Source of the DNA: Gammaproteobacteria bacterium
GTDB taxonomy: Bacteria > Pseudomonadota > Gammaproteobacteria > Xanthomonadales > Xanthomonadaceae
NCBI GenBank assembly: GCA_030431185.1
Contig: JAUIJO010000002.1
Span: 1 to 36,511 of the forward strand
Length of the DNA: 36,511 nucleotides
Direction of reading: 5' to 3'
The position numbers and the translations under genes were made by a program. Below are positions 15,875-22,987 of this stretch, one piece after another; position 1 is the stretch's first letter, and every line of letters begins with the position of its first letter. The notes beneath the pieces were generated by a model that had not been told where the DNA came from, searched no databases, and was given only the letters and a program-made list of their open reading frames with translations.

Positions 15875-15942
15875 TAGGGGAATCCCCTAGAGGCGTATCG
15901 GGGAATCCCTGATGCCGTACGCCGGCCGCAGGCGCGTATCGT
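15875..15942 (+). promoter_or_regulatory. second tandem-operator promoter, facing a gene-free region
   Basis: Site A is TAGGGGAATCCCCTA (15875-15889, 6-base perfect arms around AAT). Site B is TCGGGGAATCCCTGA (15898-15912, one arm mismatch), 23 bp centre to centre. A TATCGT -10 box (15937-15942) follows site B by 24 bases, giving a predicted start near 15949. All three spacings match the module at 12492-12559 exactly. It points rightwards, away from the protease gene and into a region with no protein gene. The regulator encoded at 11776-12435 is the proposed binder. Confidence 0.62.
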
Positions 15943-15948
15943 GCAACA

Positions 15949-16079
15949 CACAGCGCGCGGAACGGTTCGGCGCGGCGGGTGACCCGAAGAACCCGCCGCC
16001 CCTGCATGGCACCTCTTTGGTGGAACGCGGTTTCCGGCGCGCTCGAAAGGCGGGGGTTTCCCCGCCTTTCTTGTGTCTG
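15949..16079 (+). ncRNA. candidate regulator-controlled small RNA
   Basis: Proposed transcript of about 120-130 bases, from the predicted start of the tandem-operator promoter to the intrinsic terminator. It would contain a 9-bp stem GCGGCGGGT/ACCCGCCGC (15972-15980 with 15991-15999, 10-base loop), a more open middle section (about 16000-16044) that could pair with target mRNAs, and the terminator hairpin. No known RNA family is recognised. Evidence is structural and positional only; an alternative is that the terminator mainly serves greB, which arrives from the other side. Confidence 0.42.
16045..16079 (+). terminator. strong intrinsic terminator
   Basis: An 11-bp perfect stem, GAAAGGCGGGG (16045-16055) with CCCCGCCTTTC (16060-16070), closes on a GTTT loop and is followed by TTGTGTCTG. 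The T-rich side favours the + strand, that is the proposed small RNA. It lies 39 bases past the greB stop, so on the minus strand it could also end the greB transcript, although the tract there is poor. Confidence 0.75.
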
Positions 16080-16108
16080 CAGGCCGGACCCCGTCCCGGG
16101 GTTTCCGG

Positions 16109-16612
16109 TCAGCCGTCGTAGGCCACGTCCACGATCGTGAAGCGCGTCGGCCCGGCAGGCAGCTCGGCCACGAATCCGTCGTCGACACGCTTCTTCAGCA
16201 TGGCCCGCGCAAGCGGCGAATCGATGCTGATCCAGCCCCTTGGCGCATCGGTCTCGTCGGGCCCCACGATGCGGTAGGCCTTGCACTCGCCGGTATCCAC
16301 GCGCTCGACCTCCACCCGTGCGCCGAAGAACACCGCCCCTGGATCGGACGGCAGGCCGTCGACGACCTTCAGCGCGGGCACGCGCTTGCTGAGGTATCGC
16401 ACGCGCCGGTCGATCTCGCCGAGCTGTTTCTTGCGATAGGTGTATTCGGCATTCTCGGACCGGTCGCCTTCCGCGGCGGCGGCGGCCAGCGCCTGCACCA
16501 CTTCCGGGCGTTTGACGCGCCACAATTCGTCGAGCTCGCGCTTCAGGCGATCATGGCCGCCGCGGGTGATCAGCGGCGTGCTCTTCTCGGGTGGCGGACG
16601 CCAGCGGCCCAT
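16109..16612 (-). CDS. greB: transcription elongation factor GreB
   Basis: Rescues backtracked RNA polymerase by inserting its coiled coil into the secondary channel and stimulating transcript cleavage. The 167-residue product has the N-terminal coiled coil with the acidic tip in EGDRSENAEYTYRKKQL and the GreB-type continuation GEIDRRVRYLSKRV, then the C-terminal FKBP-like domain (VFFGARVEVERV to the end). That continuation, rather than the GreA form, decides the name. The start is the ATG at 16612 (MGRWRPPPEKSTPLITRGG), 11 bases after the stop of the upstream lipoprotein gene; the longer open frame to 16723 lies within that gene. Confidence 0.93.
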   Translation of the reverse strand: MGRWRPPPEKSTPLITRGGHDRLKRELDELWRVKRPEVVQALAAAAAEGDRSENAEYTYRKKQLGEIDRRVRYLSKRVPALKVVDGLPSDPGAVFFGARVEVERVDTGECKAYRIVGPDETDAPRGWISIDSPLARAMLKKRVDDGFVAELPAGPTRFTIVDVAYDG

Positions 16613-16623
16613 GGTGCGAGGCC

Positions 16624-17127
16624 TCAGTCCAGGTCGGCGGTGCGGACCAGGCCCTGGCCGGTTTCGCTCGCGACCGGCTGGCCCTCGCTGTCGAGCAGGG
16701 CGAGCGACTGCGGTGGCTGCCACTGGAACAGGCGGTCCTGGGCATCCTTGGCATTCGGGTCGAGCCGCAGGAGGCTGCCTTCCACGCTCCAGCTGCCGTC
16801 CAGCTCGAAGCGCGTGCCGGCTTCGTCCGCGTAATGTTCGGCGAGGTCGAAGCTTCCGTCGGGGCGGAGTTCAAGCACCGTGTCGATGCCGGGGCAGCTG
16901 GCGCAGGGCAGGACGCCCTCGAAGCGACCGGCCAGGGCCTTGGTGTCGACATCGGAGGCGGGGGTTGCGTCCGCGGGCGTCACCTCGTGCAGGACCGCGG
17001 TCGCCGGGCTGGCCTCATCGGCGGGGGACGGGGATTCGGCGCCTGTAGTGTCCGCGCCTTGCCGGCAGGCGGACAGGGCCAGGCAGAGCACGGCGAGGGC
17101 GGGCAGGGTACGGTGCGAGAGGGACAT
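16624..17127 (-). CDS. NlpE-like lipoprotein
   Basis: A 167-residue lipoprotein. The signal peptide ends in the lipobox LSAC with lipidated Cys21, followed by an Asp/Ser/Pro/Ala-rich linker (about 22-62). Residues from about 66 resemble the N-terminal domain of NlpE, an envelope stress and copper-linked sensor lipoprotein: GRFEGVLPCASCPGIDTVLELRPDGSF, with Cys75 and Cys78 as a CxxC pair, and DGSWSVEGSLLRLD. Only this domain is present; the C-terminal domain of E. coli NlpE is missing. It lies between the DUF853 ATPase (30 bases upstream) and greB, probably in one transcript. Confidence 0.82.
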   Translation of the reverse strand: MSLSHRTLPALAVLCLALSACRQGADTTGAESPSPADEASPATAVLHEVTPADATPASDVDTKALAGRFEGVLPCASCPGIDTVLELRPDGSFDLAEHYADEAGTRFELDGSWSVEGSLLRLDPNAKDAQDRLFQWQPPQSLALLDSEGQPVASETGQGLVRTADLD

Positions 17128-17157
17128 CTGTCGGACTCCGGTTGCGAATGCGGGGGG

Positions 17158-18684
17158 TCAGCGCTTGCGACCGAACAGGCCGCCCAGCAGGCCGCGGACG
17201 ATCTGCTGGCCGATGCGGTTGCCGACCGTCCGCGCGGTCTGCTTGCCCATCGTCTCGAGCATGCCCTGGCGGCGCTTGGTGCCGAACACCGCGTCCTTGA
17301 CCGCCTGGCCAAAGCCGCCGTCCTCGGCGTCGTCCTGTTCGCGGGTGCGGGCGGGCGGCGCATCCACTTCGCGGGCGGCGGATTCGGCCTTCGCGGCGAG
17401 CATCTCCGCCGCCGATTCGCGGTCGATCCTGGTGTCGTACTTCATGCCGACGGGGCTGGTGGCCCGGACCGCGGCGCGCTCGGCGTCGGTGATCGCGCCC
17501 ATCCGGCAGCGCGGCGGCGCCACGAGCGTGTGCTCCACCGGCATCGGGATGCCGCGGTCCTGCAGGGTCGACACCAGCGCTTCGCCGGTGCCGAGGCGGG
17601 CGATCGCCTCGGACACGTCGAGGGCCGGATTGGCGACGAAGGTCTCCGCCGCGGTACGGACGGCTTTCTGGTCGCGGGGCGTGTAGGCGCGCAGGGCATG
17701 CTGGAAACGGTTGCCGAGCTGGCCGAGGATCTCGTCGGGGACGTCGTCGGGGAACTGGGAGCAGAAGTACACGCCCACGCCCTTGGAGCGGATGATCCGC
17801 ACCACCTGCTCGACCCGCTGGCGCAGGGCCGCCGGGGCGTCGTCGAACAACAGGTGGGCTTCGTCGAACACGAACACCAGCCGCGGCTTGTCCAGGTCGC
17901 CGACCTCGGGGAGCTGCTCGAACAGCTCCGACAGCAGCCACAGCAGGAAGCTGGAATACAGGCGCGGCTTCATGACCAGCGTGTCGGCCGCCAGCAGGTT
18001 GATCACGCCCCGGCCGTCGGGGGTCGTGCGCATCAGGTCGGCCAGGTCCAGCGCCGGCTCGCCGAAGAACATGTTCGCGCCTTCGCCCTCCAGCCGCAGC
18101 AGGGCGCGCTGGATCGCACCGATCGAAGGGGTGGTGACCAGGCCGTACTTCGTCGAGATGTCCTTGCGCTCGGCGGCGACGAGGTTGAGGAGGGCGCGCA
18201 GGTCGTCCAGGTCGAGCAGCAGCAGGCCGCGGTCGTCGGCGAGGCGGAAGAGGATCTCGAGGATCCCCGACTGGGTGTCGTTGAGTTCCAGGATGCGGGC
18301 CAGCAGGGTGGGACCCATTTCGCTGACGGTCGTGCGCACCGGGTGGCCCCGCTTGCCGAACAGGTCCCAGAACACCGTGGGACTGCCTTCGCTGGCGTAC
18401 CCGTCGATGCCGATCCGCTCGATCCGGGCCTGCAGTTTGTCGTTCATCGTCCCGGCGACGGCGAGGCCGGCGATGTCGCCCTTCACGTCGGCCATGAACA
18501 CCGGCACGCCGATCCGCGAGAAACCCTCGGCGAGCACCATCAGGGTCACCGACTTGCCGGTGCCGGTGGCCCCGGCCACCAGTCCATGCCGGTTGCCGAG
18601 GTGGGGTTGCAGCACCACGTGGCCGCCGCTCGCGGCCAGCGCGTCGGGCGTGGTGATCGCCTTGCCGATGAGGATGGGATCCAT
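17158..18684 (-). CDS. HerA-like ATPase, DUF853 family (YjgR type)
   Basis: A 508-residue P-loop ATPase of the HerA/FtsK superfamily. The Walker A motif GATGTGKS is at about 38-45, after PHLGNRHGLV. Walker B is RLVFVFDEAHLLF in the middle of the protein, followed by the sensor-like VYFCSQFPDDVPDEILGQLGNRFQHALRAYTPRDQKAVRTAAETF in several conserved pieces. The C-terminal 60 residues are low-complexity with a basic end (GLLGGLFGRKR). The ATG at 18684 has a GGAG site upstream and begins MDPILIGKAITTPDA, as in the family; the ATG at 18696 adds four residues. The cellular role of DUF853 proteins is not settled; DNA translocation is inferred from the superfamily. Confidence 0.92.
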   Translation of the reverse strand: MDPILIGKAITTPDALAASGGHVVLQPHLGNRHGLVAGATGTGKSVTLMVLAEGFSRIGVPVFMADVKGDIAGLAVAGTMNDKLQARIERIGIDGYASEGSPTVFWDLFGKRGHPVRTTVSEMGPTLLARILELNDTQSGILEILFRLADDRGLLLLDLDDLRALLNLVAAERKDISTKYGLVTTPSIGAIQRALLRLEGEGANMFFGEPALDLADLMRTTPDGRGVINLLAADTLVMKPRLYSSFLLWLLSELFEQLPEVGDLDKPRLVFVFDEAHLLFDDAPAALRQRVEQVVRIIRSKGVGVYFCSQFPDDVPDEILGQLGNRFQHALRAYTPRDQKAVRTAAETFVANPALDVSEAIARLGTGEALVSTLQDRGIPMPVEHTLVAPPRCRMGAITDAERAAVRATSPVGMKYDTRIDRESAAEMLAAKAESAAREVDAPPARTREQDDAEDGGFGQAVKDAVFGTKRRQGMLETMGKQTARTVGNRIGQQIVRGLLGGLFGRKR

Positions 18685-18789
18685 GTGCCGCTCCATTCAG
18701 GTCGCTTCGATTCTAGAGGCAAGCCGCGTCGCGACGAAGCGCCCGCGTCCCGGCCGCGGCGTTCATTTCCGTGATGGAGGTCTTGCCGG

Positions 18790-18819
18790 TTGTGGCCCGG
18801 GCCGCGCAGGCGATACCCT
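18790..18819 (+). promoter_or_regulatory. candidate mltD promoter
   Basis: TTGTGG (18790-18795) and TACCCT (18814-18819) are separated by 18 bases and lie just before the mltD start, giving a very short leader. The rest of the 154-base divergent gap shows nothing definite. Confidence 0.3.
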
Positions 18820-18838
18820 GCGACATCACAATTTCTTC

Positions 18839-20395
18839 ATGTTGCTGTCCATGTCTGTATTTGATCGTGTATCGCCCCTGGCGATGGGGCTGGCGTTGTC
18901 GCTGGCCGTGTACTTCCTTGCGCCTGCCGACGCGCTGGCCCTCTCGCGCAAGGACCAGGCCGCGGTCGACGCGCTCAACGCGCGCATGGCCGCGGCGGAG
19001 GCGCGCTACCGGGACGGCCTGGTGAAGACGGCGAACGCCGACCCCGAGGGTCCGCGGATCGGCGATGCGGCGCTGGAGGACATGGAAGACGTGCTCGCCA
19101 GCTGCGTGAAACAGCGCGGCTGCTCGGCGACCACCTTGCTGGCCACCTACAAGCGCCTGCTCAAGGGGAAGCTCGACGCCGCCGACCCGTTCGCCGACGC
19201 CGTGGATCCGTCCGACGTGGACCCCGACCACCTGGACGTCGCCGAGGGCGGGTCCGATCCGCTTGCCGCCGACGTGCCCGAGGCCGCGCGCGCGGCGGCG
19301 CTGCTCAACGACCGTCGCCACCGCTTCGACGAGATGGTCAAGTACAACCCCGCCGTGCAGGCCGGCATCCGCCGCTGGTTGACCGACATGCGGCCCTCGC
19401 TGATGAACAGCTACGAGAATTACCAGTACCTGCGCGAGGAAATGTGGCCGCAGTACGAGCGCGCCGGCCTGCCGGAGGCGTTGCTGTTCGGGATCATGGC
19501 CAAGGAATCGAACGGCAAGGTGCACGCCGTCTCGCGCGCGGGCGCGGCCGGGCCGCTGCAGTTCATGCCGGCGACCGGGCAACGCTTCGGACTCGGCAAC
19601 GACGGCAGCGGCTTCGACACCCGCTACGACCCCTATGCGGCCTCCCGGGCCAGCGTGGCCTACCTCGAGGAGCGGATGCGCGAACTCAATCGCAGCATCG
19701 AGATGGCGCTGGCGGCCTACAACGGCGGCGAAGGCCGGGCCCGGCGCGTGCACCGCGAACACCTGGGCAAGGACTTCTGGGATGAATCGGTCTACAACGA
19801 ATTCCCCGCCGAGACCCGCGACTACGTGCCCATGGTCATCGCCGCGGCCTGGCTGTTCCTGCATCCCAAGCAGTACGGCATCGAATTCCCCAAGGTGGAC
19901 GCGCGCGCGGCGACGCTGGTGCTGGAGCAGCCCAGCTCGATCTACGAGCTGACCATCTGCCTGGGCAGCGGGGGCACCCGCGATGGCTACATGCGCGCGC
20001 TGCGCAACCTCAACCCGCGGTACCAGGCCGACTCCCTGTTACCGACCGGAACCCGACTGGATGCCACCACGCGCATCGTCGGGCTCTACAACCGATGGTG
20101 CACGCGCGGCGCCCGCGCCGAACTGGCGCGGACGCTGGTGCTGAGCGACCCGGACGCGGCCATCGTGCGCGCCCGGCCGGTCGCGCCATCCACGCCCGCA
20201 TCGGCATCGGCATCGGCATCGGTGAGCGCCGCCGCGTCCCGCCATTACCGGGTCAAGCGGGGCGAGACCCTGACGTCGATCGCGCGCAAGTTCCAGTGCG
20301 GCACCGGGCAGCTGGCGCGCACCAACAACATTTCCGCGCCGCGCTACACGATCCGTCCCGGGCAGAAGCTGAGCCTGGAGGGTTGCCAGAACTGA
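18839..20395 (+). CDS. mltD: membrane-bound lytic murein transglycosylase with LysM domain
   Basis: Cleaves peptidoglycan glycan strands in the periplasm with formation of 1,6-anhydro ends. The 518-residue protein has a signal sequence (VSPLAMGLALSLAVYFLAP, cleavage near ADALA), a charged linker with two cysteines, an SLT transglycosylase domain with catalytic Glu223 in IMAKESNG followed by AVSRAGAAGPLQFMPATG and AAYNGGEGRARR, and one C-terminal LysM domain (HYRVKRGETLTSIARKFQ to the end). E. coli MltD has two or more LysM units, so this is a shorter relative. The signal sequence lacks an obvious lipobox, so it may be soluble or anchored by an uncleaved signal. An ATG at 18851 is an equally good start; neither has a clear ribosome site. 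A GCATCG repeat encodes the Ser-Ala linker before LysM. Confidence 0.9.
   Translation: MLLSMSVFDRVSPLAMGLALSLAVYFLAPADALALSRKDQAAVDALNARMAAAEARYRDGLVKTANADPEGPRIGDAALEDMEDVLASCVKQRGCSATTLLATYKRLLKGKLDAADPFADAVDPSDVDPDHLDVAEGGSDPLAADVPEAARAAALLNDRRHRFDEMVKYNPAVQAGIRRWLTDMRPSLMNSYENYQYLREEMWPQYERAGLPEALLFGIMAKESNGKVHAVSRAGAAGPLQFMPATGQRFGLGNDGSGFDTRYDPYAASRASVAYLEERMRELNRSIEMALAAYNGGEGRARRVHREHLGKDFWDESVYNEFPAETRDYVPMVIAAAWLFLHPKQYGIEFPKVDARAATLVLEQPSSIYELTICLGSGGTRDGYMRALRNLNPRYQADSLLPTGTRLDATTRIVGLYNRWCTRGARAELARTLVLSDPDAAIVRARPVAPSTPASASASASVSAAASRHYRVKRGETLTSIARKFQCGTGQLARTNNISAPRYTIRPGQKLSLEGCQN
20198..20221 (+). repeat. GCATCG x4 tandem repeat inside mltD
   Basis: Four perfect copies of the hexamer GCATCG (20198-20221) encode an alternating Ala-Ser stretch in the linker between the transglycosylase and LysM domains. 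Unit length is a multiple of three, so copy-number change would alter linker length without shifting the frame. Confidence 0.85.
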
Positions 20396-20408
20396 GGCCG
20401 TCCGATGG

Positions 20409-20420
20409 CGCCCCGGGGCG
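20409..20420. terminator. palindrome between converging mltD and psd
   Basis: CGCCCCGGGGCG is a perfect 12-base palindrome in the 40-base gap between two converging genes, where a bidirectional terminator would be expected. There is no T tract and a 12-base palindrome leaves no natural loop beyond its centre, so the call is weak. Confidence 0.25.
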
Positions 20421-20435
20421 GCGGCCGTCCGGTCG

Positions 20436-21290
20436 TCAAGCGCCCTGGGCGCGCGTCGCCAGGCGCTGTCCCAGCCGGACCGCACTCTCGGCCCGGAGGC
20501 CGGGGGCGAGTTCCGCCACGCCGGGCGGCAGCAGGACGATCACGGTCGAGCCGTAGTTGAAACGGGCCATCTCCTCGAAGCGTTCGAGGCGGATGGCCTC
20601 GCCGCGGTAGTCCTTGCGGCTGACGCGGTCGCCATAGGCCGGGATCTCTTCGCCGCTCCAGACGGTCTCGACGCCGGACACCAGCAAGGCCCCGACCATC
20701 ACCGAGGCCATCGGGCCGAAATCCGTGTCGAACAGGCAGGCCAGGCGTTCGTTGCGGGCGAACAGGCGAGGCACGCGGCGCACGGCGTCGGGCCCGACGC
20801 TGAAAAGGCGCCCGGGGACATGGACGGTTTCGCGCAGCGTGCCGGTCCACGGCATGTGGACCCGGTGGTAGTCCCGCGGCGACAGGTACACGGTGGCGAA
20901 AACGCCGCCATGGAAGGGGGCCGCCAGGGCGGCGTCGCCCAGCAGCTCGGCGGCGGTGAACGATTGTCCCTTGGCCTGGAATATCCGTCCGTCGCCCTCG
21001 ATGGCGCCACACTGGCTGATGCGGCCGTCGGCCGGCATCAGGAAGGCACGGGGGTCCGGGTCGGCGACGCGCGCCCCGGGCTTCAGCGCACGGGTGAAGA
21101 AGCTGTTGAAGGTCGCGTAGGCGGTCGGGTCCGGTTGCGCCGCCTCCGACAGGTCGACGCCGAACTTCCGCGTGACCGTGTCGATCAGCCATTGCTTGGT
21201 GCGCGGGTTGTCGGAATACGCGAGCGAGCGCGCCATCGACGACAGCAACCGGTGGGGGAGGACATGGGTCAGGGTGGTGACGAGGCTCAT
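20436..21290 (-). CDS. psd: phosphatidylserine decarboxylase proenzyme
   Basis: Makes phosphatidylethanolamine from phosphatidylserine at the inner membrane. The 284-residue proenzyme self-cleaves to give a pyruvoyl group at a Gly-Ser bond; here the site is NYGST with Ser248, where many relatives have LGST. The helper residues Asp88 (MPADGRIS) and His142 (SPRDYHRVHMPWTG) are present. The start is the ATG at 21290, which overlaps the stop of the upstream SCO gene (ATGA). The open frame that continues far upstream is the shadow of the SCO and prmB genes. Length agrees with the proteobacterial type I family. Confidence 0.96.
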   Translation of the reverse strand: MSLVTTLTHVLPHRLLSSMARSLAYSDNPRTKQWLIDTVTRKFGVDLSEAAQPDPTAYATFNSFFTRALKPGARVADPDPRAFLMPADGRISQCGAIEGDGRIFQAKGQSFTAAELLGDAALAAPFHGGVFATVYLSPRDYHRVHMPWTGTLRETVHVPGRLFSVGPDAVRRVPRLFARNERLACLFDTDFGPMASVMVGALLVSGVETVWSGEEIPAYGDRVSRKDYRGEAIRLERFEEMARFNYGSTVIVLLPPGVAELAPGLRAESAVRLGQRLATRAQGA

Positions 21291-21940
21291 GGCGCGGACG
21301 CCACGGTCAGGGCCTGCAGGTCGGCGGCGATCTTCATGGGTTCCAGCGGCGGGCGGACCAGGCCTGCCATGCGCCCCTGCGGGTCGAGCACGGCGATGGT
21401 CGCGCTGTGGTTGATCGTGTACTGGTCGGCGGGGTAGCCCTCCGGCGGCGGCGCCTTGGAGAACACCATGCTCAGTGAGGTCGCGAAGGCTTCCACCTCC
21501 GGCAGGCGGCCGGTCGCGGCCAGTGTGTCCTCGTGGAAGGCGTGCGCGTACTGGCCGATCAGCTCCGGCGTGTCGCGTTCGGGGTCGACGGACAGGAACA
21601 GCACGCGGGGACGGGTCGCCGCGGGGATCGCCTCCCAGGCGTTCTGGGCGCGGGCCAGCTCGGCCAGGGTGGTGGGGCAGATGTCGGGGCAGTGGGTGAA
21701 GCCCAGGAACACCAGGGTCCAGTGGCCCCGCAGCTCCGCGGGCTCGAGCGGGGTGCCGTCGGACTGCTCGAGTTCGAAGGCGGGCAGGTCGCGCGCGGGT
21801 TCGAACAACCGCACCGCCTGCAGCCCTGGGGCTTCGTCCGGGCCGGTCGACGGGCCGAAGTGGTGGGTGGAGGCCCACAGGCCCAGTCCGGCCGCGAGCA
21901 CGGCGACGGCGACGATATAAGCAGTTGTACGGTTGAACAT
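21287..21940 (-). CDS. SCO1/SenC family copper-binding protein
   Basis: Thioredoxin-fold protein used in copper delivery to cytochrome c oxidase or in periplasmic thiol chemistry. The 217-residue product has an N-terminal membrane anchor (about 7-23, AYIVAVAVLAAGLGLWA), the copper motif FTHCPDICPT with Cys84 and Cys88, VDPERDTPE and the ligand His178 in TINHSATIAVLDPQG. It is not next to oxidase genes here but overlaps psd by four bases, so the two are likely co-translated. It diverges from prmB across a 97-base gap. Confidence 0.94.
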   Translation of the reverse strand: MFNRTTAYIVAVAVLAAGLGLWASTHHFGPSTGPDEAPGLQAVRLFEPARDLPAFELEQSDGTPLEPAELRGHWTLVFLGFTHCPDICPTTLAELARAQNAWEAIPAATRPRVLFLSVDPERDTPELIGQYAHAFHEDTLAATGRLPEVEAFATSLSMVFSKAPPPEGYPADQYTINHSATIAVLDPQGRMAGLVRPPLEPMKIAADLQALTVASAP

Positions 21941-21997
21941 GAGCGTTCCGAATGAGGCGCGGAAGCATCATACCGGCCACGCGCGTCCGGCGACGGC

Positions 21998-22003
21998 TAT
22001 AAT
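21998..22003 (+). promoter_or_regulatory. prmB -10 box
   Basis: A perfect TATAAT in the context GCTATAATnnCCG, 34 bases before the prmB start. It closely resembles the rimO -10 context. No convincing -35 is seen. Confidence 0.45.
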
Positions 22004-22037
22004 CGCCGGTCATCCCCCGACCCGCCGTGAACATGCC

Positions 22038-22976
22038 ATGAGCGCTGCCCCGCTGACCGCCGACTTCGAACAGGTCACGATCGTCGACCTGATCCGTCAT
22101 GGCGGGAGCCTGTTCGCCGATGCGGGGCTGACCTTCGGGCACAGCTACGACAACGCGCTCGACGAGGCGACGCAGCTGGTCCTGCACGCGCTGCGCATGC
22201 CGCACGACCTGAGCCCGGTCTACGGACAATCGCGGGTCACCACGCAGGAGAAGGCGCGGGTCCTGGCGTTGTTCGAGCGCCGCATCCGCGAGCGCGTGCC
22301 CGCGGCCTACCTGACCGGCGAGGCCTGGTTCGCGGGCCTGAGCTTCAAGTCCGACCCCCGCGCCCTGGTGCCGCGCTCGCCGATCGCCGAACTGATCGAG
22401 TCGGGCTTCGAACCCTGGCTGGGCGGGCGCGAGGTCAACCGCGTGCTCGACCTGTGCACGGGCTCGGGGTGCATCGCCATCGCCACCGGCCACCACCACC
22501 CCAACTGGGAGGTGCACGGGATCGACATCAGCGACGACGCGCTGGCGCTGGCCGCGGAGAACAAGGCGCGCCTGCATGCCGACAACGTCGAATTCCTGAA
22601 GTCGGACCTGTTCGCCGCGCTCGAGGGCGAGGTCTACGACCTGATCGTCACCAATCCGCCCTACGTCACCAACGACGAGACCGACGCGCTGCCGGAGGAG
22701 TATGCCCACGAGCCCGAGCTCGGCCTGCGCGCCGGCGACGACGGCCTGGACCTGGCGCTGCGGATCATGCGCGACGCCCCCGACCAACTCGGCGAGCACG
22801 GCCTGCTGGTGTGCGAGGTCGGCGAGGCCGAGCACGCGCTGGTCGCGCTGCTGCCGGAACTGCCGATGGCATGGGTCGAGTTCAAGGTCGGCCAGATGGG
22901 CATCTTCGTGGTCGAGCGGCAGGACCTGGTCGAGCACCACGACCGGATCCGCGAGCTGGCCGACGCGCGCGGCTGA
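22038..22976 (+). CDS. prmB: 50S ribosomal protein L3 glutamine methyltransferase
   Basis: SAM-dependent methyltransferase that N5-methylates a glutamine of ribosomal protein L3. The 312-residue protein has the HemK/PrmB N-terminal helical domain, then the SAM-binding loop VLDLCTGSGCIAIA (about 136-149), the acidic GIDISDDAL segment and the catalytic NPPY at 206-209 followed by VTNDETDALPEEYAHEPELGLRAGDDGLD in part. The long N-terminus and that final segment fit PrmB rather than PrmC. The ATG at 22038 gives MSAAPLTADFEQ; the 35 codons upstream lie at or before the predicted transcript start. aroC starts 11 bases downstream. Confidence 0.95.
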   Translation: MSAAPLTADFEQVTIVDLIRHGGSLFADAGLTFGHSYDNALDEATQLVLHALRMPHDLSPVYGQSRVTTQEKARVLALFERRIRERVPAAYLTGEAWFAGLSFKSDPRALVPRSPIAELIESGFEPWLGGREVNRVLDLCTGSGCIAIATGHHHPNWEVHGIDISDDALALAAENKARLHADNVEFLKSDLFAALEGEVYDLIVTNPPYVTNDETDALPEEYAHEPELGLRAGDDGLDLALRIMRDAPDQLGEHGLLVCEVGEAEHALVALLPELPMAWVEFKVGQMGIFVVERQDLVEHHDRIRELADARG

Positions 22977-22987
22977 CGGCCCCCGAC

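Larger units (their letters stand above)
15713..16108. other. 396-base gene-free stretch with hairpin, tandem operators and terminator
   Basis: The longest stretch without a convincing protein gene in the window, lying between the converging protease and greB genes. It holds, in order, a UUCG-capped hairpin (15739-15766), the second copy of the tandem operator module (15875-15942), a 9-bp stem-loop (15972-15999) and a strong intrinsic terminator (16045-16079). An open frame of 69 codons from 15912 begins before the predicted transcript start and reads through the terminator into greB, so it is not credited. Confidence 0.7.

Noticed and set aside
15912..16121. 69-codon open frame within the gene-free region
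   Set aside because: Its ATG lies before the predicted transcript start, it has no ribosome site, and it reads through the terminator into greB.
20396..20435. Direct repeat GGCCGTCCG flanking the palindrome between mltD and psd
   Set aside because: Two short GC-rich copies are within chance for this composition and show no target-site or attachment-site pattern.
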